Positions 1-8,329 of a stretch of 23,408 nt of DNA are shown here, one piece after another. The first letter of the stretch is position 1. Every line of letters begins with the position of its first letter. The notes beneath the pieces are model-generated. The model saw nothing but the letters and a program-made list of their open reading frames with translations, ran no database searches and was not told the DNA's origin. Location: positions 1-23,408 of the forward strand of contig JAJZVM010000059.1 in the NCBI GenBank assembly GCA_021845645.1, given 5' to 3'. The DNA is from Bacillota bacterium (GTDB lineage Bacteria > Bacillota_E > JAJZYS01 > JAJYTV01). The translations under genes were made by a program, and so were the position numbers.

Positions 1-14
1 GGGTAGTGGAACCT

Positions 15-314
15 CTAGCCGATGCTGGTCTGCATCAGGCTCTGGTAGGCGGCGATCGCCCGCGTGGTGACAGCCCCCGCCGTCTCGACCAGGAGCTCCG
101 CCTTGCTCGTCGCAAGCATCACCTGCTCGAGTGTCACATTGCCGCCCATGGCGTAGGTGGCGGCGAGCTGGTTCGCCTGGGCCTGCGCCCCTGTCACCTG
201 CGCAATGGCGCTCGAGAGGATCTGCTGGAACTCTTGACCTGCCGGCTTGCCGGCGGCCGCGGCGCCGGTCGTTCCCAGGTTCAGAGCCGCCTGGGCCACT
301 GGACCTATGCTCAC
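15..314 (-). CDS. fliE: Flagellar hook-basal body complex protein FliE
   Basis: FliE joins the MS ring to the proximal rod of the flagellar basal body. The 99-residue product has the family's length. Its alpha-helical, Ala/Gln-rich sequence ends in the typical C-terminal half: LEQVMLATSKAEL near residues 59-71, then AYQSLMQTSIG at the very end. The GTG start at 314 has a GGGAG element about 9 nt upstream. It begins 4 nt after the flgB stop, so the two are surely cotranscribed. It is the last gene of the leftward motility block in view. The usual next genes (fliF, fliG) would lie off the left edge. Identity is from recognised sequence pattern and context. Confidence 0.9.
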   Translation of the reverse strand: MSIGPVAQAALNLGTTGAAAAGKPAGQEFQQILSSAIAQVTGAQAQANQLAATYAMGGNVTLEQVMLATSKAELLVETAGAVTTRAIAAYQSLMQTSIG

Positions 315-318
315 GCCA

Positions 319-672
319 TCACACTCCCGCGCCGCCGAGATCGTTCAGGATCGTCTTGGCCACCCGTTCGTCCGCATCGACCTGGTCCATGACGCCTTGC
401 TGGATCAGGGCGACCTGGTTCATCAGTCCGATCTGCTGCTCGAGGTCCACGCCGTTGCCGTTCTGGTTCATGGCGCCAGGCTCCGTGACCACCTGGGCGT
501 CGACATTGCCGCTCTGCATCGCCTGCTGCAGCGTCGCCGCGAACTGGACGTCCTGTGCCTGGTAGTCGGGGGTGCCGATGTTTGCGATGTTCTGCGCAAT
601 GACCTGCTCGCGCATCGACAGGCCCTGCAGAGCGCTCGCCAGCACCCCCGGAATGAGGCCCGGGGCGCTCAT
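319..672 (-). CDS. flgB: Flagellar basal-body rod protein FlgB
   Basis: FlgB is a proximal rod subunit. The 117-residue protein has the rod-family N-terminal helix and signature (NIANIGTPDYQAQDVQF, residues 28-44) and the FlgB-type second motif NGNGVDLEQQ (residues 71-80), followed by a C-terminal helix. TPDY is the FlgB form of the signature, whereas FlgC usually reads N-T-T with a different C-terminus. Its ATG overlaps the flgE stop by one base (TAATG), so translational coupling is likely, and its own ribosome site is weak. It is slightly shorter than the usual ~130 residues. The gene normally following flgB is flgC, but here fliE follows directly. FlgC is the alternative identity, judged less likely. 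Confidence 0.85.
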   Translation of the reverse strand: MSAPGLIPGVLASALQGLSMREQVIAQNIANIGTPDYQAQDVQFAATLQQAMQSGNVDAQVVTEPGAMNQNGNGVDLEQQIGLMNQVALIQQGVMDQVDADERVAKTILNDLGGAGV

Positions 673-1616
673 TACTGGACCTGGATCAGGGACTGGAGCA
701 TGCTGTCGGCTGTCGTGATCACCTTCGCGTCCACCTGGTAGGAACGCTCGGCGACGATCATGTTGGTAAGCTCCTGCGAGATGTCCACGTTCGACTGCTC
801 GAGCGAGCCGACCGCGAAGGATCCCGCGCCGTTCGTGCCGGCGCCGGTGTACTGGGGCAGGCCGCTGTTCGGGCCGGTCGTGTAGGCGTTGCCCGCCACG
901 GGCACCATGCCGTTCTCGTTCGGCACGACCGCGACCGCCACCTGACCGAGCACGACCTGCGACGATGCGCCGCTCGAGTTCTGGTATGTGGCGGTGATGG
1001 TGCCGTCCGCGCCGATCGCCACAGAGCCCAGGTTGTACGTGCCGGTGCCGCCGGTGACGGTGATCGCCTGCGGGATGGTGATCGGCGAAGGCTTTGTCGC
1101 CGTCGGGTAGGCCGGCGGGGTGTAGGTGCCGACGGCGTAGGTCGGAGGGGTGGTGCCGCTCGATGTGATCGTCGGCTGGTAGCCCTCCACGAGGGAACCG
1201 GTCGAGGCCTGGACGAGATCGCCGTTCGAGTCGATCTCGAGGCCGCCGTCGCGCGAGTAGACGGTTCCCTGCGTGCTCTGCAGCGTAAGGAAGCCGTTGC
1301 CCTGGATCGCGATGTCGAGCGGGTTGCCCGTCTGCTGCAGGCTCCCCTGCGCCATGTTCTGCGTCACGGTGCCGATGCCGACGCCGAGTCCGACCGCCTG
1401 CGGGTTCGTGCCGCCAAGGACGGCCTTGCCGCCGACGATGACGGGCGCCGAACCGCTCGAGAGCAGCTGCGAAAGAAGGGTGGTAAAGTCCACGGAGCTC
1501 GACTTGAAGCCGATCGTGTTGACGTTGGCGATGTTGTTGCCGATGACGTTCATCGCGGTCTGCTCGCCGTCGAGCCCCGCCACCGCACTCGATAGTGCCT
1601 GCATCATCGCTGCCAT
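672..1616 (-). CDS. flgE: Flagellar hook protein FlgE (short form)
   Basis: This is a member of the FlgE/F/G family, probably the hook subunit. The N-terminal D0 segment has NVIGNNIANVNTIGFKSS (residues 23-40). A GGTNPQAVGLGV segment (69-80) is characteristic of FlgE rather than FlgG. TGNPLDIAIQGNGF (96-109) starts the D1 region. The C-terminal helix contains GSLEQSNVDISQELTNMI and ERSYQVDAK. At 314 residues it is small for a hook protein. The central part is a Thr/Pro-rich stretch (about residues 148-180) rather than a large D2/D3 domain. The start is ATG 1616 after AAAGGGGGC. ATG 1607 or 1604, giving an MMQALSS start, is also possible. It lies 52 bp downstream of the transglycosylase gene. 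Confidence 0.82.
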   Translation of the reverse strand: MAAMMQALSSAVAGLDGEQTAMNVIGNNIANVNTIGFKSSSVDFTTLLSQLLSSGSAPVIVGGKAVLGGTNPQAVGLGVGIGTVTQNMAQGSLQQTGNPLDIAIQGNGFLTLQSTQGTVYSRDGGLEIDSNGDLVQASTGSLVEGYQPTITSSGTTPPTYAVGTYTPPAYPTATKPSPITIPQAITVTGGTGTYNLGSVAIGADGTITATYQNSSGASSQVVLGQVAVAVVPNENGMVPVAGNAYTTGPNSGLPQYTGAGTNGAGSFAVGSLEQSNVDISQELTNMIVAERSYQVDAKVITTADSMLQSLIQVQ

Positions 1617-1668
1617 GCCCCCTTTGGTGTAGGAAAGCCGCGAGACCGGGTTCCTAGCCCAGTTGCCC

Positions 1669-2172
1669 CTATGGAGCCGCCTGATAGGATGCCAGCACCC
1701 CTCTCACATAGGCTTCGGTCTCGGGATAGGGCGGGATGCCGCCATATTTCTGAACCGCGCCAGGACCCGCGTTGTAGGCCGCCAGAGCCAGGGAGAGGTT
1801 GCCTTGGAACTCCTGGAGCATCTCCTTCAGGTAGGTGGCGCCGCCGATCGCATTCTGGGTCGGGTCGAAGGGGTCTTGCACGCCGAGCGCCTGCGCGGTG
1901 CCGGGCATCAGCTGCATGAGTCCCTGGGCCCCGGCGGGCGAGACGGCGCTTGGGTTGCCGCCGCTCTCCTGTTCGGCCACCGCCTGCAGCAGACGGGGGT
2001 CGAGACCAGTCGCCTGCGCGGCAGCGGCGATTGCCTCCTGGAACGTGCCGCCGCCCCCGGGCATCGCCCCGGCTGGCGCAACCTGCGCAGGCCCGCCGAC
2101 GCCTGGGCTCGCTGCGAGCCCCTGCGCGACGGTCGTGATGGGCCCTTGCGGGAAGAGCGGCGCGTACGACAT
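1669..2172 (-). CDS. SLT-type lytic transglycosylase in the flagellar cluster
   Basis: A 167-residue SLT-domain (goose-lysozyme-like) peptidoglycan lytic transglycosylase. Visible motifs are the catalytic ES in [18 protein letters not shown] (Glu69), then [17 protein letters not shown] (81-97), and [19 protein letters not shown] (131-149). The first 45 residues are a Gly/Ala/Pro-rich linker with no clear signal peptide. Family members of this kind cut glycan strands. Its place between rod and hook genes suggests it opens the wall for the rod, as FlgJ or SltF do elsewhere (inference), probably exported by the flagellar secretion apparatus. The ATG at 2172 has GGAGG 9 nt upstream and starts one base after the stop of the rod gene before it. 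Confidence 0.88.
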   Translation of the reverse strand: MSYAPLFPQGPITTVAQGLAASPGVGGPAQVAPAGAMPGGGGTFQEAIAAAAQATGLDPRLLQAVAEQESGGNPSAVSPAGAQGLMQLMPGTAQALGVQDPFDPTQNAIGGATYLKEMLQEFQGNLSLALAAYNAGPGAVQKYGGIPPYPETEAYVRGVLASYQAAP

Positions 2173-2173
2173 G

Positions 2174-2899
2174 CTACCCGGCCTCCTGCAGGAAGCGGTC
2201 GATGGTGCTTGTGTCCTGCGTGACGAACTGCTGCTCCGCCTGGAAGTGGCGCAGCACCTGGATCATCGCCGCAAGCACCTCTGGGGCCTGGACATTCGAG
2301 CTCTCGAGCGCCCCGGGCGTGAGTTGCGCGCCAGTCAGGAGAGGAGCTGCGCCGTTCGCCTGGTAGAGTCCGCCGCCCATGTCGGTGAGTCCCGCGAGCG
2401 ACGGGTTCCAGACACCGACCTGACCGGCCTTGCCCAGACTCGAATTGAGCGTGCCGTCCGGTGCGATGCTGGCGTCCTGGCCTGCCCTGAGCGGCTTGCC
2501 TGCGCTGCTGAGCACCAGGTAGCCCTGTGGTGTGACGAGGTCGCCCGCGGCGTCGAGGGTGAAGTCCCCCGCGCGGGTGTAGCGGATGCCCTGGGGGGTC
2601 TGCACCGCGAAGAAGCCACCGCCCTGCAGGGCGACGTCGAGGGGGTTGCCGGTCGTCTGCAAGGCGCCCTCGGTCCAGTCGGTGGTGGTGGCGACGATCG
2701 CCGTCCCGCCGCTCTGGGATCCGACCTGGCCGCCGCCTGCGCCGCCGCGCGAGACGAGCAGCGTCTCGAACGAGCCGATCACGGGCGACTGCGCCTTGTA
2801 GCCGGGCGTCTGCAGTTGCGCCAGGTCGTTGGCCAGGATCTGCTGCCAGCCTTCGTCGGCCACCATGCCGGACGATACGGTGTCGATGCCTCTCAGCAT
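2174..2899 (-). CDS. Flagellar rod protein, FlgF/FlgG type
   Basis: A 241-residue member of the FlgE/F/G rod-hook family, of the size of FlgF/FlgG. The N-terminal signature is divergent but present ([15 protein letters not shown], residues 23-37). The D1 entry motif [17 protein letters not shown] (83-99) is followed by [18 protein letters not shown]. The C-terminal part has [19 protein letters not shown] Gly-rich insert (51-66) is unusual. The start is ATG 2899 with GAGGAGG 7 nt upstream, 12 bp after the motB stop. It cannot be assigned to FlgF or FlgG from sequence alone. The second family member further upstream (4588-5358) is probably the other one. Confidence 0.82.
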   Translation of the reverse strand: MLRGIDTVSSGMVADEGWQQILANDLAQLQTPGYKAQSPVIGSFETLLVSRGGAGGGQVGSQSGGTAIVATTTDWTEGALQTTGNPLDVALQGGGFFAVQTPQGIRYTRAGDFTLDAAGDLVTPQGYLVLSSAGKPLRAGQDASIAPDGTLNSSLGKAGQVGVWNPSLAGLTDMGGGLYQANGAAPLLTGAQLTPGALESSNVQAPEVLAAMIQVLRHFQAEQQFVTQDTSTIDRFLQEAG

Positions 2900-2911
2900 A
2901 TACTCACCTCC

Positions 2912-3736
2912 TCAGCGGGTTCCCGAGCTGCCGGTCGATGGTCCGGCGCGAGCCGGCACGCCAGGGATCTGGTCGTAGTTCTCCATGATCTGCTCCACGG
3001 AGTACGGGGTGGAACGCAGGATCACAAGGTCGACGCGGCGGTTCATCTGGCGCCCCGCGGCCGTAGCGTTGGTGGCGATGGGGCGGTACTGGCTGTACGC
3101 CTCGGCCGAAAAGCGGGCCGGGTCCAGGCCCTGTCCGATCAGGTACTCGATCACGCGGGTCGCACGGATGGCCGAGAGGTCCCAGTTGGAGTGGTAGCGG
3201 TCCGTGTTGATCGGAATGTCGTCGGTGTAGCCTTCGACGATGACGTTGTTCGGTGCGGTGGCCAGGATCGCGGCGATGTGGTCCAGCAGAGGGTAGGAGT
3301 TCGTGCGGATCTCGGCGTGCCCGAGGTCGAAGAGGACGCCGTTCAGAAACGAGACCCTTACGCCCACCGAAGCCACCGTCACCGAGACGTCCGCCTGCAT
3401 GCCGCTCTGTTGGGCAGCCTGCTGCAACTCGTGCGCCAGCTGTTGCAGCATCTTCTGTTCGGCCGTCTGCGATACGGTGGGCGTCTTGCCGATCACGGGC
3501 GGCGGCACAGGCACGGTGCCGCCAATCTGCGTCACGACCTGTTGGCCGGTGAGCACCTGCTTGAGGGCCTTCATCAGCACCTCGTAACGGGCCTTGTCCA
3601 CCTGCGAGACGGCATAGAGGACGATGAAGAACACCATCAGAAGCGTGATCATGTCGGAATAGGTCAGAAGCCAGCGCAGCATGCCCGCGCCCTCGCCGCC
3701 ACCCTCGTGGCCTTGGCCCCTGCGCCTGCGGCTCAT
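2912..3736 (-). CDS. motB: Flagellar motor stator protein MotB
   Basis: MotB anchors the stator to peptidoglycan and carries the proton (or sodium) binding aspartate. The 274-residue protein has a short basic cytoplasmic N-terminus (MSRRRRG), one membrane segment around residues 21-45 that includes YSDMITLLMVFFIVLYAVS with the conserved Asp, a Gln/Val-rich linker and periplasm-side plug region, and a C-terminal OmpA-like peptidoglycan-binding domain (about 140-255: VIVEGYTDDIPINTD, NWDLSAIRATRVIEYLI, NRRVDLVIL). Its ATG overlaps the motA stop by 4 bp (ATGA), the usual coupling of stator genes. The ion cannot be fixed from sequence. Confidence 0.95.
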   Translation of the reverse strand: MSRRRRGQGHEGGGEGAGMLRWLLTYSDMITLLMVFFIVLYAVSQVDKARYEVLMKALKQVLTGQQVVTQIGGTVPVPPPVIGKTPTVSQTAEQKMLQQLAHELQQAAQQSGMQADVSVTVASVGVRVSFLNGVLFDLGHAEIRTNSYPLLDHIAAILATAPNNVIVEGYTDDIPINTDRYHSNWDLSAIRATRVIEYLIGQGLDPARFSAEAYSQYRPIATNATAAGRQMNRRVDLVILRSTPYSVEQIMENYDQIPGVPARAGPSTGSSGTR

Positions 3737-4557
3737 CGGCCGACGACCTGCAGTTCAGGCTGCTCCCCCCCCTCCTGCGGGGCCTCGGCCTTCTTGCCGC
3801 GCCCCGGCTTGCCGGGCAAGCGGTAGACGGCAAGCTGCTCCGCGATGAGCCGTGGATTCTGGCCCGCCGCTATGGCGATGCAGCCTTCGATGATCATCTC
3901 CCGCGCCTGGACCTCATGCCTGAGGTTGGCCTTCAGCCGATTGGCGATCGGGAGCCAGAAGAGGTTCGCCGTGGCGATGCCCCAAAGTGTGGCGGTGAAT
4001 GCGGTGGCGATCGACGGGGCCAGCTTCTGGACGTTCGAAAGGTTCGAGAGCACCGAGATGAGGCCCACGACCGTGCCGATGATGCCCAAGGTGGGCGCGA
4101 AGCCGCCCGCGGTCTCGAAGAAAGTGGCGCCCGAGAGCTCCCGATCCTCGTAGATCGTGACCTCCTGCTCCATCATCAGACGGATGCGATCCTCGTCCGC
4201 ACCGTCCACGATCAGCTGAACGCCGCGCTGCAGGAACTCCGGCACGGGCCTGCGCCCGAGCTCGTCCTCGAGCCTGAGCAGTCCCTCGCGTCTGGCCACC
4301 TCCGCCAGGGCGGCGATGTCGTCGATGGTGCTGTCGATCTCAGTTCCCTTTGGTCTGAGGACCTTGGTGAAGAAGGAAGGGATGCGCCGCAGGTCCACCA
4401 TCGGAGTGCTCATGACGGTAGCGCCCATGGTGCCGCCGAGTACAAGGATCATCGCGGAGATGTTGATCAACCCGACGATGGTGCCGCCGTCGAGAATGTC
4501 GGCGAACACTACGGCCACAACTGCGACCACGAATGCGATGGGTGTAATGAGGTCCGT
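3733..4557 (-). CDS. motA: Flagellar motor stator protein MotA, apparent ACG start
   Basis: MotA forms the ring of the ion-conducting stator. Four membrane segments are visible. FETAGGFAPTLGIIGTVVGL in the TM3 region holds the conserved proline, and the cytoplasmic loop holds charged residues (FLQRGVQLIVDGADEDRIRLM). The first canonical start is GTG 4530, but it has no ribosome site and would delete half of TM1. A perfect AGGAGG at 4565-4570 lies 7 nt before ACG at 4555-4557. Starting there gives MDLITPIAFVVAVVAVVF, which matches MotA N-termini in length and in the opening MD. The resulting protein is 274 residues. ATT 4548 is another possible start. Identity is very sure; the start is inferred. 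Confidence 0.93.
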   Translation of the reverse strand, partial: TDLITPIAFVVAVVAVVFADILDGGTIVGLINISAMILVLGGTMGATVMSTPMVDLRRIPSFFTKVLRPKGTEIDSTIDDIAALAEVARREGLLRLEDELGRRPVPEFLQRGVQLIVDGADEDRIRLMMEQEVTIYEDRELSGATFFETAGGFAPTLGIIGTVVGLISVLSNLSNVQKLAPSIATAFTATLWGIATANLFWLPIANRLKANLRHEVQAREMIIEGCIAIAAGQNPRLIAEQLAVYRLPGKPGRGKKAEAPQEGGEQPELQVVGR

Positions 4558-4564
4558 AAGCTCG

Positions 4565-4570
4565 CCTCCT
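4565..4570 (-). promoter_or_regulatory. Shine-Dalgarno site deciding the motA start
   Basis: AGGAGG on the minus strand, 18 nt after the stop of the upstream rod gene and 7 nt before an in-frame ACG codon. No ATG, GTG or TTG lies at usable distance. The next GTG (4530) is about 35 nt away. Confidence 0.75.
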
Positions 4571-4587
4571 TTCCGCGGGGTGAGGGT

Positions 4588-5358
4588 TTAGCCCATCGAG
4601 GCGGCCCAGTTCAACATCTGGCTCGCTTGGCCGAGGATCTTTGTGTCGAGCTGGAAGCTGCGCTCGAGGGTGATCAGGCCGGTAAGGCTGGCGGCGACAT
4701 CGGTACCAGACGACGCCAGGGCCCCCGGAATCAGCGTGGTGCCTGCGGGAATGCCGCCGAGCGTCGCCGGACCTGAGTCCGACCCGGCGGAAAAGGCATT
4801 CTGGCCGACTGGGACGAGCCCACTCGGATTGGGGAAGGTGGCGATGCCCAGCTGCCCGACGTTTGTCGAACCGGCCATGACGGCGCCGCTTCGGGTGATG
4901 CGAACAGCGGCGGACGTGACCTTGCCCACCGAAATGGGCACGCCCTGCGAGGACAGCACCAGGGCGCCGGATTGGCTCACCAGGTTGCCCTGGGCATCGA
5001 CGCCGAAGCTGCCGTCCCGCGTATAGGCGGGTCCGGCGGCCGTGCGGAGGACGAAGTAGCCTGGCCCTACCAGCGCGGCATCGCTGCCAATGCCCGTCTT
5101 GACGAGCGACTGGCCCGAGTCCGTGCTGTCGGCTGCAACCATTTCGACACCGCTGCCTAGGCTGATCGCGGGGGATGCCCCTGCAGTCGGGGGGACGCCC
5201 GAAGCTATCGGCCCGGTCGTCGCCGGCAAGCCCGCAAAGAGCGGTGTGGTTTGCGCGAAAGCTGTGGTATTGGCGTTTGCCAGGTCGTTGGCGTAGATGG
5301 CTACGCCCTGTTCGGTTGCGCCCAACGCGCTTGCGGCGATCGAGAGCCCCAGGTCCAC
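4588..5358 (-). CDS. Flagellar rod protein, FlgF/FlgG type (divergent)
   Basis: A 256-residue FlgE/F/G-family protein. The N-terminal helix carries a weakened signature (IYANDLANANTTAFAQT). The middle has GPGYFVLRTAAGPAYTRDGS with a following GNLVSQSGALVLSSQG. The C-terminus has the family's last helix (LTGLITLERSFQLDTKIL, QMLNWAASMG). The usual TGNPLD motif is absent, replaced by KTGIGSDAALVGPGYF, so it is more diverged than its neighbours. The start is GTG 5358 (VDLGLSIAAS), with GGAGG 8 nt upstream. The frame is open to 5409, but the upstream codons look non-coding. It probably pairs with the other FlgF/FlgG-type gene as the two distal rod proteins. It is the first structural gene after cheW. 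Confidence 0.78.
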   Translation of the reverse strand: MDLGLSIAASALGATEQGVAIYANDLANANTTAFAQTTPLFAGLPATTGPIASGVPPTAGASPAISLGSGVEMVAADSTDSGQSLVKTGIGSDAALVGPGYFVLRTAAGPAYTRDGSFGVDAQGNLVSQSGALVLSSQGVPISVGKVTSAAVRITRSGAVMAGSTNVGQLGIATFPNPSGLVPVGQNAFSAGSDSGPATLGGIPAGTTLIPGALASSGTDVAASLTGLITLERSFQLDTKILGQASQMLNWAASMG

Positions 5359-5507
5359 TCTCTCACCCTCCATCGCCGGATGGCGGAATTCCCCACTCTT
5401 CGCGACCATTTGAACTCATTCCTACCAGGAACCGACAACTTGCGACAATTCACCGATGTGTCTGGTTACCGCTCCCTGAGAAGCCTTTCCACGTCTTCAT
5501 CCGCCCC

Positions 5508-5981
5508 TCAGTTCTGGGCCGCCAGAGCGTACTCGGCCTGGATCTCCTCGGGTGCAAACGCAAGGTCCAGATCGAGAACGCTCGCGAGCCGGTCACCGAG
5601 TTGCAGGATCGCCGAGACTGCGCGAACCGGACCGTCGACAACAGTTTCCGGCGGGGGCTCCATCTTGCCGAGAGGTACGTTGAGGACCTCGGTGACGAGA
5701 TCGACGATGAACCCGACCTGGCTGCCCCTCAGGTCGACCACCACCACCTGCGACGCCGTCTTGCCGGCGTCGCCCAGGGAGAATCGGCGGAGAAGGTCGA
5801 CAACCGGAATGACGCGTCCGCGCAGATTCATGATGCCTACGACATAGCCTGGCGCCCTGGGAATCGCTGTCTCCCGCCCGCGCAGGACGATCTCCTGCAC
5901 CTTCATCGCCTCGACCGCATACAGTTCGCCCCGCAACTCGAACAGGACGAGCTGAATCTGCGTGTCTTCGGCCATGGACAT
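5508..5981 (-). CDS. cheW: Chemotaxis coupling protein CheW
   Basis: CheW links chemoreceptors to the kinase CheA in signalling arrays. The product has about 157 residues with the typical SH3-like pattern: LVLFELRGELYAVEAMKVQE, then PRAPGYVVGIMNLRGRVIPV, VVVVDLRGSQVGFIVDLVTEV and AILQLGDRLASVLDLD. The chosen start is ATG 5981 (MSMAED), which follows GGAGGGGGG. ATG 5975 is an alternative. A TTG at 6017 overlapping the receptor stop would add 12 residues without a good ribosome site. It lies 32 bp after the membrane chemoreceptor, so receptor and adaptor are made together. No cheA is in view. Confidence 0.95.
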   Translation of the reverse strand: MSMAEDTQIQLVLFELRGELYAVEAMKVQEIVLRGRETAIPRAPGYVVGIMNLRGRVIPVVDLLRRFSLGDAGKTASQVVVVDLRGSQVGFIVDLVTEVLNVPLGKMEPPPETVVDGPVRAVSAILQLGDRLASVLDLDLAFAPEEIQAEYALAAQN

Positions 5982-6013
5982 CCCCCCCTCCAAGTACCTA
6001 TCGGCCAGATCGG

Positions 6014-7864
6014 TCAAATCCGGAAGCGCGCGACGACCGCCCGTTGCGCGGCAGCCGTGTCGGCAAGCCTCATGGCGGTCTTGGTGATCTCCTCGGCGGA
6101 CGCGCCCATCTCCTCGCTGCTCGAGGAGACCTCCTCCACCGAAGCGGCCGTCTGGGCGGAGACGGTGGCGACCGACTGCACCCGCTCCTGGACAGCGAGC
6201 GCCTGCTCGGTCATCTGCTCTGTCGCCGCCAGGCTCTCCTCGGCGACGGCGGCGATCGCGTCCATCGCCTGGACGGCGCCCTCGGTGCTCGCGGTGACCT
6301 GTTCGGCAGCGGCAGAGATGTCCTGCGCGTAACCGTTCGTCTCGCGCATCGCCTCGAGAATCGCCTCGAGCGCCTGGCCCGCTTGCCCCGCCATCTCGGT
6401 GCCCGCGCGCACGCGCTGGGCCGCGACGCCGATCGCCGCCACCGCTGTTCGGACGTGGTCCTGGATCGTCTCGATGATCTTCGAGATCTGACCGCTCGCC
6501 TCGCCGGAACTCTCCGCAAGCTTGCGTACCTCGTCCGCGACAACGGCGAAGCCGCGGCCGTGCTCGCCGGCCCGCGCCGCCTCGATGGCGGCGTTCAGCG
6601 CGAGGAGGTTGGTCTGGTCCGCGATCGAGGAGATGACTTCGACGATCGCGCCGATCTGCTGTGACGATGCCCCTAGGGCCTCGACGGACTCGACCACCTG
6701 GCGGGATGCCGTGTCGATCTGATTGATGCCGACGACCGTCTGGCGCACCGATTCGCCGCCGGACTCCGCCGCCTGCAAGGCCTGTGCCGCGGCCCGCGAG
6801 ACCTCCTGGGCGCTGTGAGCCACCTGCTCGATGGCCTTCGCGGTCTGACGCACCACCTCTGTGCTGCGGGCGATGTCCTCGGCCTGGCTCTTGGCCCCTG
6901 CCATCACCTGCTGGGCGGCGACCTTCAGCTGCTCCATGTAGCCGGCGGTCTCCTCGGCCCCGCTGGACTGCTGGCTCGCACCCTTGGCGAGTTCCTGCAT
7001 CGCCGCCGCGATCTGTCTGGTGGCGTCCGACACCTGCGAGGCGGTTGAAGCCATCTGCTCGCCGGCGGTGGACACCTCCTGGGCGGCGCCATGGATTCGG
7101 CCGATCATGCCCTTGAGGTCCTGGACCATGCGGTTGAACGCCTTGGCGACCTCGCCGAGCTCGTCGCCCGAGTTCTCGTCAAGGCGCTCGAACGTCAGGT
7201 CACCGTCTGCAATGCGCTTCGCCCCGTCGGCGATCTGGGTGATCGGCCGGGCGATCGTGGCGGCCATGCGGCGAATAAGGACAAAGCCGACAAGCATGGC
7301 GGCGGCCGCGAGGACGATCTCGAGAATGAGCGCCGTCCTGCCGGCGGCCTGCTCATTGGCGGTCGTCAACTGATCGAGGCGGGACTCCTGCTGCTCGAAG
7401 GCCAGGACGTCGGTGCGCGTCTGGTTGCGCGCCGGGGTCGAGGACGAAAGCAGAGTCAGCGTCTCCGACTTCAGGCCGGTCGAGGCGTACGTCTGGGCCT
7501 GATCCAGGGTGTAAAGCTCCTGCGTCACGTCCGCGGCCAGCGTCTGGTACGCCGCCTGCTGCTGCGGGGTGACGCTCAGACGCTTGAGGTTCGCGATCTG
7601 CTTCTTGGCGTCGCTGGTGAAGTAGGTGTAGCTGCCCGCATGGCCGGTGAGGGTTTCCCCCCGCACTTCGGCGAGCGCCCCCCACATGTCGCTGTCGAGC
7701 TTCTGCGCGGCGATCTGCGTCGGTACGATACTCTGCAGGATGCGTGCGTAGTTGCCGGAGACGGCGGCGGTCGAGACGATCGAATAGATGAGGGCGGCGA
7801 GGAAGATCACACCTACAATCGAGGAGGCCACCATAAGTTTCATCAGGACGTTCAGGTTGCGCAT
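6014..7864 (-). CDS. Membrane methyl-accepting chemotaxis protein
   Basis: A 616-residue chemoreceptor of standard layout. TM1 is about residues 8-32, followed by an extracellular helical ligand domain of 4HB type (about 33-175). TM2 is about 178-200 ([17 protein letters not shown]), with HAMP about 200-255 ([18 protein letters not shown]). The long signalling coiled coil has the highly conserved hairpin tip [20 protein letters not shown] followed by [18 protein letters not shown]. The start is ATG 7864 with GGAGGAG about 9 nt upstream. It heads the leftward motility block and is followed directly by cheW. The ligand cannot be predicted. A C-terminal CheR-docking pentapeptide is not evident. 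Confidence 0.95.
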   Translation of the reverse strand: MRNLNVLMKLMVASSIVGVIFLAALIYSIVSTAAVSGNYARILQSIVPTQIAAQKLDSDMWGALAEVRGETLTGHAGSYTYFTSDAKKQIANLKRLSVTPQQQAAYQTLAADVTQELYTLDQAQTYASTGLKSETLTLLSSSTPARNQTRTDVLAFEQQESRLDQLTTANEQAAGRTALILEIVLAAAAMLVGFVLIRRMAATIARPITQIADGAKRIADGDLTFERLDENSGDELGEVAKAFNRMVQDLKGMIGRIHGAAQEVSTAGEQMASTASQVSDATRQIAAAMQELAKGASQQSSGAEETAGYMEQLKVAAQQVMAGAKSQAEDIARSTEVVRQTAKAIEQVAHSAQEVSRAAAQALQAAESGGESVRQTVVGINQIDTASRQVVESVEALGASSQQIGAIVEVISSIADQTNLLALNAAIEAARAGEHGRGFAVVADEVRKLAESSGEASGQISKIIETIQDHVRTAVAAIGVAAQRVRAGTEMAGQAGQALEAILEAMRETNGYAQDISAAAEQVTASTEGAVQAMDAIAAVAEESLAATEQMTEQALAVQERVQSVATVSAQTAASVEEVSSSSEEMGASAEEITKTAMRLADTAAAQRAVVARFRI

Positions 7865-8236
7865 GGGTTAGCTCTCCTCCGACATGACAGGACGCCACGA
7901 AATTTGCCGTGAAGATCTGCGGCGGCTCTCGACTGCCTTCGGGGCGTTCCTGCAGTGCGCGACAGCCGATCCCGACCGATCGTCCTTCGTCGCAATGCAC
8001 GTGACAAGCCCCACACGGTCCGTCGCGGCATGGGTCATGCTACCATGGCCGCAATCTTTGCTGATAGGGCCGCCACCCACAGGTTGGTTACGCCCGAAGG
8101 CAGCTGTGTCGACGCTCGTCAGATGCCGTCGCGAGGCGCAAAAGGCCCTTGCGGTGCGATCTGGCGCCATGGGCCACTCGGACTGGCCAAGGGTATGCCC
8201 GTCTACCCACAGCGCAGTTACGTCACAAATTTCCCA

Positions 8237-8251
8237 TGTATACCGTATACA
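8237..8251. promoter_or_regulatory. Palindromic operator-like site TGTATAC-C-GTATACA
   Basis: Perfect 7-bp arms around one central base, AT-rich in a GC-rich background, 21 bp upstream of the putative -35 of ccdA. GT-N-AC palindromes built on GTATAC are common operators of GntR-family regulators (general knowledge). No such regulator is in the window. Confidence 0.5.
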
Positions 8252-8272
8252 CCCACCCGCCAGTCCCGCCGT

Positions 8273-8301
8273 TTGACCCCCGACCCCTACCCTGCGAGAA
8301 T
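8273..8301 (+). promoter_or_regulatory. Putative sigma-A type promoter of ccdA
   Basis: TTGACC (8273-8278), a 17-bp spacer and GAGAAT (8296-8301) place a start point near 8308. This is about 22-30 nt before the ccdA reading frame opens. It is a pattern match only. Confidence 0.45.
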
Positions 8302-8329
8302 GATCCACAGTCGACGCGCCACGGGGTGA

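Larger units (their letters stand above)
7865..8329. other. Divergent intergenic region between chemoreceptor and ccdA
   Basis: About 465 bp without a credible gene. It holds the ribosome site of the chemoreceptor, a TGTATAC-C-GTATACA palindrome, a likely rightward promoter for ccdA, and ATGGGCC/TGGCCA motifs near 8165-8190 related to the palindromes found upstream of other genes. I could not place a convincing promoter for the leftward motility block. Open frames crossing it have no plausible start and no family resemblance. Confidence 0.5.

Noticed and set aside
1835..3826. A 663-codon open frame on the plus strand
   Set aside because: It runs antisense to SLT, rod, motB and motA genes that all show clear family motifs. 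It is His/Arg/Asp-rich in the way typical of shadow frames in GC-rich DNA.
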